The notes beneath the pieces are model-generated. The model saw only the letters and a list, made by a program, of their open reading frames with translations. It made no database searches and was not told the DNA's origin. Made by a program: the position numbers and the translations under genes. Below are positions 21,271 to 32,735 of a stretch of 64,000 bases of DNA, one piece after another (position 1 is the stretch's first letter; the number at the start of each line of letters is the position of its first letter). Origin of the DNA: Hymenolepis diminuta (lineage: Eukaryota; Platyhelminthes; Cestoda; Cyclophyllidea; Hymenolepididae); contig CAADRB010000008.1 of NCBI GenBank assembly GCA_900708905.1, forward strand, positions 1,848,390 through 1,912,389, in the 5' to 3' direction.

Positions 21271-23689
21271 GCCGAAATCGGCGGTGCTTTATGGGAAATT
21301 TATTCCACAGTGAAATGAAGTTCACTTTGTGCATTATTCAATGAATTTAAAGAACAATATTTCAGTTGATATTTTTTTCGAAGTCGAGCAGTTTTTAACC
21401 TGAACACTTGCAAATGTCATTCCTGTCCACCTGCTTTGAGTTATTGATCATAATTAATTCGAAATCAGTTGAAAAGACTAGCGCGGATAACTTGTTTTTA
21501 GCGACACGACGCAATAGATCAAAGTTTTCGCTTCTTTTGGGTCTCTAGTTTGTAATTTTTCACTCTTTAAAACTCATTCTTGCATTTGAATGTCACGTGG
21601 TTTATGCCGAATTGCCAATACTTTATTGACTTGAATCTAATTAATGATTTAAATTTTGGCATTCATAATATTTACTCATACTAATTTAATTGGAATTAAT
21701 TAAAGTAAATGTATCATTTAGAGTAATTATGAAAAATTTTTAAAAAATTTAACTTCAAAAATAGACTCGAATCTCAAATATTATATCAAAGAGCATCACT
21801 TAGATTTTCGAAGTATACTAGTTTTTTCGTATTGTTCCATAACTGTACTAAATTGCTCTTAGTTATGAATAAATTTTAATGCCCAAGTATTTTTAGAGAA
21901 GTGTCTGAGTTACTGAGTTATATATTGTCTGGAATCCCAGTCTGAAATAAAACTTTCGAAGGTTTTATTTAAAGTGGGCTGTGAATTCAGTGAAAAGCTA
22001 ATGATTTAACGAACCGAGCTATTTTGCTTATTTTGTTTTTCTTGTTGACCAAAATCACGTTGAAGTCTTCAAAAATGAGCAGTAAAGTTCGATTTGACAG
22101 CATTCTTCTTCTTTAGGAATTAATCGAACAATTGGTTGAACAGAAGTTATGGAAAAGGTGTTAAAATATTTGTGAATTATTTTGTCGTCTGAGATATTTT
22201 TAATCTGTTTCTTTTCAGTAATATATATATGCTGAGCTTCATATATTTGTGCACTTGGATCCAAGTGCTTCATTATTCTTATCGTTTTACTGCCAGTCGA
22301 AACAATCTCGTTATTTCTACCTATACGTTGTTATCTTAACATAACTGAAGTAGTTACAATAACGTTACACGGTTCATTTCACTATTTCGTTCTAATAGAA
22401 TTTATACGATTATTTCAGTTCAGTACAGAGCTATTCTAATTGCAATTCAAAATATGATTGTCTCTGAACCGTCTATTAACTCCTCATTTTCTCGCTGCCA
22501 ATATCGCCTTTTTAACAATATGAAATTTCACTCTGCATACTAAAGATCCTGCACTTTCTACGAATACTACAAAATACTTAGTTCATCATTTAGAATAGCA
22601 AAGTACTTTATTATTTGAAATTAGTGCTATCAATGCATTTAACTCAGCGGTGGTTAAGCCACATCACCATCATTATCATAAAAATACAAAAAGAATATGA
22701 AAATATATCTTTATAATCTGCGAATAGCTAGCTCACTGGAATCCTCTAGGAAATTCCGCGTCAAAGCTTCAACGAAGACAACAAAGAAGACTTTATATTT
22801 TAATTGCTATGAAAATTCTTCCCAGTTCTCCTATTCCGAAGTTTCCTTTGAGTCGTCAGACACTAATGAGAACTTAAAAAATAACCCAAAGACGAATTGA
22901 TCGAGACGCCAAGGAAGTCTTTAGTATGACCGGACTGCCGATTTCAGTCTCTAAAGGCGTGAATCTCCACCTCAAATAGAATTTTAGCGAAAACGTTGAA
23001 GTGTGAAGCCGCCAAATGTTTGTGAATGCCTGCGAAAAAAGATGGCAAAGACCTTGCATTATCAACAGGATCACTTCCCCTCAGGTGTCACTACCAATAA
23101 GAACTTTTAGTCACGAATTTCAGGTTTCTTTAAGTCTAGAAAAGGCAAGGATGGTTGAAACGTCACACATCGGAATGTCTTCTTTAATAGTGGTATTGGG
23201 ATCGGTATGAGTGTGAATTAAACAATGCATTTTTCACAGATGAGAAGAGAGAAATTAAGAATTCTAAATCATATCCATTTCTCCCTATCAACTTTCGATA
23301 GTTGACTTGGACATTATATTTTTTCAGCGGACTTGAAAGTACCATTATTAAAGAACTATGGCTGGTCTGAGATAGACCACAACTTAAGAAATCTCTTCTT
23401 TTTTTAGGACAATATTAATCACTGGAATCTATTCGAAAGACTCGATTATTCTTTTTTAAATAAGAATAATCATCTCTAATTTTTTTAGAAAATGTTATTC
23501 CTAATTCCTTAAGCTATTCAACAAAAGTTTCAGATTTAGAGTATCAAATAGACGTTCATACTAGGTTAACTTCTGTATTATAATTATTACTATCCACAGT
23601 TTAAAGAAAAAATCTTGCAATTTTTAATTGTGGGAAGCAAATGAAGTCGGTTAAAAGAAAGCCCAATTAATGACAAAGATAAGGGGGTT
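21271..23689. other. AT-rich non-coding stretch with two palindromes
   Basis: A 26-bp near-perfect palindrome at 21945-21970 (AAATAAAAC...GTTTTATTT around TTCGAA) and an 18-bp perfect palindrome at 22251-22268 (GCACTTGGATCCAAGTGC). Open frames at 22055-23210 are short and unsupported. Confidence 0.5.
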
Positions 23690-23915
23690 CAAAAGGTACA
23701 AAGAACGACGTCAAGGTATCAAAGAGTCCATCTTCATTTGATTTTTGGACTTGGATTGTACAATATTTTTTAAATGGACAGTTCACACCCCAAAATTAAA
23801 ATTTCATGATTCGTCCCTTAGATTTTAGTAAATACCTGTCAACAATGTTTAATGCTTCTCGACTGGTATCGTTTAATCAAGAGGAGTCGGTCTTACTGCT
23901 TCATTTCGTTTTTTT
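23690..23915 (+). repeat. AT-rich dispersed repeat family B, copy
   Basis: Shows the family order: ATTTGATTTTTGGACTTGGA, a GTACAATATTTTTTAAATGG segment, AAAATTTCATGATTCGTCCC, then CAATGTTTAATGCTTCTCGA and CTGG near the end. Confidence 0.6.
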
Positions 23916-25569
23916 CTCTGAAAGGTTGAGAAGACAAAATTTTCTCATGATGCATTTCATCGCTTTACAGTTTAAATATGGCTAAGCTATTTTGCTTGTG
24001 TATTAAGGAATAAGAACCAATGGCTTAGCGGTGCACATACGCTGATTATGGCAGCAAGTTATAAAACTTAGCTTGCTTACTTGAATTTTTCAGTATCCTA
24101 CTTCAGATATAAAAAAACTATTGGGAAAATTTCCACTTTACTTAGGATTACAAGTGATGTAAACTTACTAATTATCTCTGTCATCGTAGATATTCACATT
24201 GACCTCTACGCTACTGACGCCTACACTACCATTAATGCTTGTTTTTATATAGATATGTGTGCAGTGGCTAGATCCAGTATCGCATATCTTCCACACAAGA
24301 AACCCCACATTCATTACCCCGTAAGACAATGATGAATCTTACTTGTGCAAACTGCGAACACAAAAAGTAGGGTCCCCCAGAGATCTGTTAATCTGGTATC
24401 AGCATGGATAGGAAACTACCTTTGTTAATTGTATAGAGTCAACAACATTGGAGTTCCCAGCGTTGGATAGAAGACACATTGTTCATTCATCTCCAATCTA
24501 ATTTCTACAAATTTTACAGAGGAAAGTTAAATGGGGACACAGAATTTTCATATTAAGGGAGCCCAAGGTAGATACCTTCAGATGTGAAAGCGTTTTAGCA
24601 GTTTTACGTTCAACTCAGTTCAAATGCTACCAATTCTGTTGAGCCATTTGCTTTTCAATGAAACATTAGTTGCATCAATACATTTTCACCACAAATGGTG
24701 TTCAACATTTCCAATATTATTTAAATATGCAATATGAACTAAATTTAAGTTATATCTACTTCTTAAACGTGCTCCTTACTTCCCGAATAGGGGAAAATGT
24801 TCGTCTCTAGTAAAATCATAGTTTCAGATCTGAGCATAGTATGAATCTTTTAAGAAATACAGAAGCCTAAATTTAAATAAATAAATTTTCAACTTGTTAT
24901 GCTCACGGACTTAATGCTTGACGTACATATCATTTTATCTTGTTTTTATAAGGAAAAAGAACAAAGTCATACAACATCACAAATCTAAAATCTCATTCAT
25001 TTTAAAAGTTGACAGATATTTTGAAACGAATCCATTTCTGGAACTATCATCAGACAAGAAAACCCTTTTATTATGCTAGAGGTTCCCAATTATGGCGAAA
25101 TATTCAGGGATGAAAAATAACTCCCACTCCTACTCTCAACGGGGGTGGAAGTACTTATAATGAGCAGTGACTCATGTGTCGTATTAGTGTGCTAACTTCT
25201 CGACATTCAAACACCATTTTCCCATTGATTTTGTCTTTTAAAATAACGAAAGTAAAATGCCTGTTAGGTTAATACTCCTGTTATATAATTTCGTTTGGAA
25301 GAGTTTTCTATTGATAAATTTCCCACCGCATTGCGTCGAATAAAACTACAATTATCTGTTTTCAGACCCAAAAATCGATAAATCGAAGTGTTATCATATT
25401 CAAATGAAGTAGTCTTGAGAGTAAAACGGATAATGGTGAAATATTCTATGGAATGATAACTTAACTTCTTACTTCTATACAAATTTCATACACTCTTATT
25501 ATTCCTCTGATTAGAAGTGCAAAATACCACTGATAGTGAATTTCCGGATATAGGTGATAATTACTTTGA
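23916..25569. other. AT-rich non-coding stretch
   Basis: No gene or repeat recognised. The frame at 24081-24332 has no domain. Confidence 0.4.
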
Positions 25570-25775
25570 GTATCGGTAACGCGGTGGTCAATGTGCACGT
25601 CTGCCAAGTCAGAAATTATGAGATCGAAGTTCATTGGTGCCTTTCCAGTGATACAAATGACTGACCGCAATGGCCAATTCAAGTCAATAAGAAGAGTAAC
25701 AGTGTGAGTTTCTCAAAAGAGCGGCGCTTCTTCCTACCTTTATTCTGCCTAAGACAGGTATTGGCGGCACTTATC
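25570..25775 (+). repeat. tRNA-derived SINE, copy
   Basis: Head GGTAACGCGGTGGTCAATGT followed by GCACGTCTGCCAAGTCAG, then AATGGCCAATTCAAG, GTGTGAGTTTCTC and CTGCCTAAGACAGG. Confidence 0.65.
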
Positions 25776-26189
25776 TTTCTAGTCTTGGGAATATTTAACA
25801 AATTAGGAATTAAACTTAACTCATTTCAATGTATATAGCGCACGATGTTCTAGTAGTAAAAACTAATGACTGCAGCCAACAATAGCAGATGATAATTCTA
25901 GAAGTAGAGCATAAAGAATTTTCTAGTCCAAAGTGTATTGAACAAACCACGATGAGGATTCAAGAGAGTAAGAGATGAGAGGGAAGCATAGGGGCAGGTT
26001 GTAAATGATAGGTGTATCAGCCTATCCTCCCCGGTGTGCACATAAAAGGGGGCTTTATATAGTTTCATAGAGAAGAGTAACATAAACATACAGAATGGGT
26101 TTGGACATCGCTGATCAGGGAAAGTGTGATCCCTAGCGGTGCTTATTCAAGGACCACCTAATTAACTTATCCCGCCAATTAGAATAAAA

Positions 26190-26300
26190 CACTTGAGGAC
26201 ACGATGGTTCTCTATGGGGAACTTGAGGGTCAGACACTTCAAGCACCACTGTAAGGTCGAGATAATTTGACCACAGAGATTAGATGATGACCTGGATGAA
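26190..26300 (-). repeat. Dispersed repeat family E, copy 1
   Basis: The reverse complement (GGTCATCATCT, then GTGGTGCTTGAAGTGTCTGA) matches 54495-54600 in the same order. Confidence 0.5.
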
Positions 26301-26684
26301 AATTTTGTCATCATGATTAAATTATTACAATTTGCTCTAACTCCGGAATTTCTGCCCTATATTTGGGCGACTCTTTTAGGTGTAGCAAGTTTAATTTTGA
26401 ATAACGTTGATGAACAAATACTCAGAGCTTAGTATTGCACAGCCGGAAATCTACCTTCTGTAAACAATTCCTTCTCCTTTCTCCACCACTTATAAAATTG
26501 CAAAAACTTGTCAGAGGAAAGCATATGCATAGAAGGTAAAGGAAACCAGTCCAATAGAATAAGGACTGAGGTGAGAGTTAAGAAGAAGTCAAAGCATTAC
26601 GAGTTTGACTTTATTTGATTTATGGAAGCATTGGGGCGTCCATAAACTCATCTAAAGAACAGTTACCGTGTGATGCCCCGATAT

Positions 26685-26795
26685 TTAGATTTCATCATTT
26701 GACTTCTAGGTTCATGATGAGAGCACATCTACGATGTTCAATGCTTATTGACTGGTTGATTTAATTCAATGGTTAATCATGCCATCATTATTTAT
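26685..26795 (+). repeat. Family B, 3' part
   Basis: ATTTCATCATTTGACTTCTA, GATGTTCAATGCTTATTGAC and TGGTTGATTTAATTCAATGG match the 3' end of family B. Confidence 0.55.
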
Positions 26796-29794
26796 AGGTA
26801 TCTTATAACAGCATAACTAGCAATAACTTGTTTGACATAAACAAACAAATAAATAGTCTTAGAAACTACCATTCGTTTTCAAATTATTTAATACAATGTA
26901 TAGAACTAATGACTTATACATTACCCAGGGTGTTTCCAGTCACACTGGCGAATGAATGTTGCCTCATGAGGTCGGACACATATCTCGAGTGACCTGACAG
27001 TAAGTTATGACTCATATTAATGGACCAAAATCTCTCCTAACGAATCCCTAACCTTCAAAGGTTTAAACTCAGCCAACAGCTGATATCAGATTATCTCAAA
27101 CGCATATTCTACTTGGGATAAGTAAATTTTGAACAGGAATATTGCGATGTAGGTTTACAATGAATAAATCAGCCACCCGCCAGCATAAAATCAATAAATC
27201 ATTAAAACGAACAAGTTCTTTGCATTCCATTGTAATAATTTTCCCATGGGAGTTTTTAATCAATACATACGTGCATACATTCAGATCTCAACATCTACTT
27301 ACTGATTTATAGGACTAAGTGTAGGCTTTACCAATAGAGCACTTCGTTGAATTCGCTTAGAGAATTATTTCACCTAGTAATATACTGGACTGCCGGCCAT
27401 CTCCAAGTTATTAAGCGTGTATAAGATGCAAGCTGCTTAGACTCCGTGCAATTGCCTCCTGTTGACAGGGCTGGACCACGAGTGCAAGGGTGTCCCAGCA
27501 GTAGGGGGATGACTCATCATCCACAGCCCCAGAGAACGCAGGTTTACTGCGAGGAAAGTAACTCGCGGGCAAATAAGAGAGCCACTGACTCAGAGAGAAT
27601 TCTTATCAGAGGAGGAACTCTTTTACGTGGAGTGATCACAAGCCGTTTATTGTTTTGAGAAATGGCAGAGATTAAGAATGAACATTTAGGCGGAAATGAG
27701 CCCATTTGAAATAAGAAATGTGTAGCATTCAATTTTGGAGCTTCTGATATAATACAACCCTATGTATTGGTATTTAATCTTGAAATGTAGGTCAACTTTG
27801 AAAACATGTATTAATATTTTCGGATCCTGTTGAGTTGTTCTTGCTGAAATAACCATTTATTTGTTTTATTAATTCAATGCAAGAGAGGTTGGCGCATCAG
27901 AGTAGAGAATACGTGCTTGTTTTGCCCTTCCCACCTTTGCGAATTTCACCACCACAAGATAGGAAAGAAACACAGACGGTGGCAGAGTGTTTATAGTGAG
28001 CTCTGCTATGTTAAACTCACTAGAAGAAAACCTCGTTAGCATATACTAATAAAAGGCTCTACAGCACCAGAGAAGGATGTAACGCCATTATCTAATCTTG
28101 TAAACTTTACTAATTCGGCCGTAAGCCATCCTCTGTTATCAGATGAATTTTAAGCGAATGAGATTTAGAAAATACTAATGAATGTAAATCCTCGCCTTTT
28201 AGAGTCAATATTTACAATATTACTCAATTTTTTCACAAACTCTCAATAAATGAAAATTTTTTATAGCAAAAGATTCCTAACCGCATTTGCTGGTATGGGT
28301 AAATATTGATTTCAAGATTGAAATCCTCCAATTAAACTTTCTCTTTCCCCTACATCGATATAAATATTACATTGAAATGAGAATTGTTGTTATCGAAAAT
28401 TCTAAAGCAAATGAATTGAGCTCTCTAAATGATAATTTCAAGAGACATAAATCGAGATGGCATGCAAGACCGCTCACCTTATTTAAGTGGTCGAAAGATT
28501 TTGGTCATCACGAAGATGAACTGATTTTGGAACTTTAGGATCACATTCTAAAATTTGAACTTCGGGACATTAGGACATGACATCCATACCCATCAAGTTA
28601 CAAGTGGACAACCTAATGAACACAAAATTTTATTGAAGTATGACACTTTTGATGTTCTAAACTTTTCCTCTACCTCTGTTAAACCCCTTCGTCTCTTAAT
28701 GGACTGGCCTAAAATTCAGTTCTTCAGATCTAAATAATAGATCTTATCACACTATTAAAATAATAATTTTAATTTTCCTTATGGTTAGTAAGAATAAAGC
28801 TCTATAATGAGCTATTGACAGAAAATTTTGAAGTTTATTTTTGAAAATTTTTTCAATAATTAACTCAAACTCGAGAACCTTTTCTAATATGTAATATTAT
28901 CATTTTTCGCTTTGCAATAGCCGCAATTGGCTGCATTTACAGAAGAGGATTCGAAGATATTATTTGTCAAAAATGAAAGAATGAAGAATGAAAGAAACAA
29001 GTATTTACCTCAAAATTCCTATAGATAGACTACTGAAACTGTGGGTGCGCAAGCAGAATTTTAAGCGTGAATGAACACGAATTTTACACATGTTGACCTC
29101 TCTGACCCACAATAGGTAACCTTGGGAGGGGATAGAGGATGCCAACTCATCCCTGTCTATTCATCTCAGGGAAAGTTGACTAGTACATTTTCTGGGTAAA
29201 CAATTTAATTAAATTAACTTAGAAATTTTTTGAAATAAATTTGGAAGTAAGGGATTTTTTGAATTTAGAATAAAAATTAATTAAAGTTTTCATAACTCCA
29301 TCAGAAATCATTATCACTTCGATTTATATGTTATTTTCCTAGTAGTTGACTGTACATATCAGTTTATTGCTGAAAGAATTTGTTTATCGCATGAAAAAAG
29401 CGGAAGAAATGGGAATAGTTGAATTTAAATGAGGTGAAAATGAAATAAATTTGAAAGAACATATTAATAATTTATTGAATTGCACAGATTCAGAATATAC
29501 TATTTGATTGGTTTTATGAAAGCCTAATCTCTTCTTGGAAATATTTTGACAGTGTCTATTTTTAATGGATTGAAGTAGGAAGTTTAGGTGGGTTCAGAAT
29601 AGCATTATAAATAATTTTTTATCCTGCAGTTCTTTAAGTTTAGCCGTGCTTGGTTTATTTTTAACTAGAGTGCTATTGTTACAGCTCACAACAGGTTAAT
29701 TTTTTATCGTAGGAGAGCATCTAAACTTGGGTAACGGAAAATTCGTCTAATAAAGAGTAAGGGGGAGGAGATCGAAAAAAATATATGGAATAAA
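26796..29794. other. Non-coding stretch
   Basis: A GC-richer patch at 27440-27640 has two overlapping open frames on opposite strands without known domains. Remaining frames (28287-28737) are AT-rich and unsupported. Confidence 0.4.
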
Positions 29795-29990
29795 GTCCGA
29801 GTATCAAACGAATTTTGCATCATTTGATTCTCGGATTCGGACTGTACACTATTTACTGAATGAGTAGTTTACTGATCCGTATTGAAAAATTAAAATTTCA
29901 TAATTGTACAGAAAATTTATTTTCGCAATGTCCAGTGCTTATTGACCGTTTAGGTAATTGGGATGATTGATCAGACCATTTCAATTTATT
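29795..29990 (+). repeat. Family B, copy
   Basis: GCATCATTTGATTCTCGGAT, TGAATGAGTAGTTTACTGAT, AAAATTTCATAATTG and CCAGTGCTTATTGACCGTTT. Confidence 0.65.
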
Positions 29991-31284
29991 TTTTTCTAAT
30001 GGCCAAGGTCACATGATGATACTAGCCAATAGCAATTTAAACTGATGAGAATTCATTTTAAAATGGTACCAGTTAACTAGCTCGACAGTAAATAAACAAA
30101 ACGACGTTAGGGCTGATATTAAGAAGTTAACAAGATATCTGTTTGGTTGCAAATGTAACCATGCCTCACTAGAGGAAACTATAATTTGATAAATAATATT
30201 CAAATTGAATTATTTATACGTCTTAATGCATTTGCCATAACAGAATCGGTATAGAGAATGATTTATTTTACCTGCATGATATGGAGGCTTGTGGCAGTAA
30301 TCAATATAATATCCAGGTTCTCAGTGCCTGGCCTCTTGACAAACTCGTTTTGCATTGAGTATGATTGACCTTTTCCTATCATCTATCCCATCCCCTATTT
30401 TTGTCCAGATAGTTGTAACCGATGGAATATATCGAGATGTGATCCGATAAAGGCGTTTTCTCTAGCCTCTTATGGGCCTTTTACGCAGTTTCCAATACGT
30501 TAATAAAAAGGAAAGTGCCCTAAATGGATGCTGTCTTAGTATAATCGCATAGAAGTCCCTTCCTCTTATTGGCTCATTTTTGGCTAATGAGTTTTATTCA
30601 CTCCTCACGGTGAATGCTTAGTACCTGTTTAATCGAATATAACTAACTGACTGAAAGCTTTCTAAATTATAGTTTCTCCAGGAAATAAAAATTTCTTACA
30701 CAATTATACATCTGCCGAATTTTAATATGAACTTTTTTGCTTATTTTCTATCTTAAAGACCTCCTGGACTGCTAACTATGCAGATCTATTAGGAGGGACA
30801 TATCGTAGCCTATCAACACTGGCATTTTGATGCGTATCCAGTCAAACTAATTAGTGTCGCGCTTGCTCGAATATCCTAATATATGTTTGATGTAGGTATC
30901 CGGATGGTAATTAGACTAACTGCTCGCAGTTTTCTGGAAATCTGATTTAATTGCTAACCTTTATTTTTGGCTCTAGATTTTTAGGTTCCCGATTCCTTAG
31001 AATGATGCTTGTTTTTACGCAATGTTTATGTCCTATGATGTACAATCAGCGAATATGCAGTCAATATGAAATCACCTCGATCACACATAACCGTGCGTTT
31101 ATGCCGCCACCTTTACCGTACGATATGCGAGAACAGTGACAATGGGGGTCAACAAAGCATCATATGACAACGAAGGGTACCATATGATGCCAGCTGTATG
31201 CGCATCAGAGAGGCAGAAATGAGCCACCACCACCACCTATCACTGTGTGTCATTTATGATAATTTATCCAGATAACAGCTTACG
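29991..31284. other. Non-coding stretch
   Basis: No gene or repeat recognised. Confidence 0.4.
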
Positions 31285-32535
31285 CTGATGATTAATCATG
31301 CCATCGCCTTCCTGAGAATGACTTGACCTTGGCAATCGGCAGGCAAGTTCACACCTTATCTAATATTCTCTAGAGAAAGCGTCTGAATAGATTAGCAATT
31401 AGTCTCTGAATGCTATCTTCCTTAGTTTCCCTCTAAGAAACTGAGTTATGAATACTAACCGCATGAAATATCGATTTTCAGCTTAGATCTAACCCCCCGC
31501 AAAAAGCACGTAAATGCCAAAATAGTGTCGGTTTACCTAGTCCCTGAAAATCGATACGATAAGCACTAGCTACGTAAGCTATCGATTTGTTTCCACTCCG
31601 ACCTACCGCGAGAGGGTGCCTTAAATATCAAATCAAATAAATTAGTAGATACTATACTTCAGTTCGAGAAAAGATAGTAAATAAGTAAATAGGTAGAAAT
31701 TCTTTATCATAAAAGAGTGTCTAATGATAGTAACTTGTTGCTTATCAATCATATCACCTTCCCGATAATTAAATGACCTTAATAATCAAGGGCCAAAGTG
31801 GAACTATTTTATATACAGATATCATCTAAATTGACCAACCCTTAGAGTCGTAATAAAATGCCATTTGCATTTATCCCGTTAAGAATATAAGCTGTATAGT
31901 ATATCGATTTTACCGTTCTGCTTACCTAAATAGAGGGTAGTGAAAGGCACAGTGTAATATAGGAATATATCAGATATCAGCACTATAGACAACTGAAGCT
32001 AAACAGCACATGCAAGCTTGAGAGTTATAGAGAACTGAAAGGGAGGAGATGATTTTCAAAACAGAAATTATCAGAACATCCTGGCCTTGAACCGAGCTTA
32101 CATCTGATCTAAATAGACTAATCCCTTGCTGGGGTCCTTACCCAATGCCTACTCCAAAATAATACCTACCGCAGTAGTGGACAAAACGCCAAGTATGGTT
32201 AATAAGAAGACGCTTAAAACTATGATAGATTATATAAGAAGTAAGGAAAGGGAAACTATTATCATAGAATAGTGTACAGTATGATAATTATCTGAATAGC
32301 AGCATTTTAATGATTAATGCCCTCGACTGCCCATAATAACCTAAGCCTAGTTATCGGCGTATTTATCAACCAATATTCTATCGAAGAAACTCCCTAAATC
32401 GACAAACATCCAATACACATAACCTCTACATCTACCCCCTGAAGTCGATATATAAGCATGAGCTGCATAAAACATCGATTTTCCCGTCCTGACCTACCCA
32501 TTAAATTGCACATAAAATCTACCAAAATGCAAATA
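31285..32535. repeat. Diverged tandem-like units 3' of the zinc-finger gene
   Basis: ATCGATTT preceded by an AAGC/AGCT-type motif and mostly followed by a pyrimidine/ACCTACC block recurs at 31470, 31581, 31903 and 32474. A second block (ATCATGCCATCGCC... / ATCATATCACCTTCCC... / AATGCCCTCGACTGCCC...) recurs near 31292, 31748 and 32312. Units are about 450-570 bp and strongly diverged. Confidence 0.5.
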
Positions 32536-32735
32536 AAACAGAAGTCAGTCAGTTAGAAACACAGCCAATTTTTTCATGTATACTCAAGTCAGTGATAGAT
32601 ACAGACAAATACATACATAACAACACAAAAAAGCTACAGATATGGAAAGAGCATAGTGAATAGAAGGGAATATATAGGTTCAACATCACAGAATAAGGCG
32701 GGGAAGGGAGAATATTTTATATAGACAGAATCACC

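Noticed and set aside
28608..28640. Match of about 28 bp to 36717-36745 (GTGGACAACCTRATGA)
   Set aside because: Similarity does not extend beyond the short block, so it may be chance or a tiny remnant.
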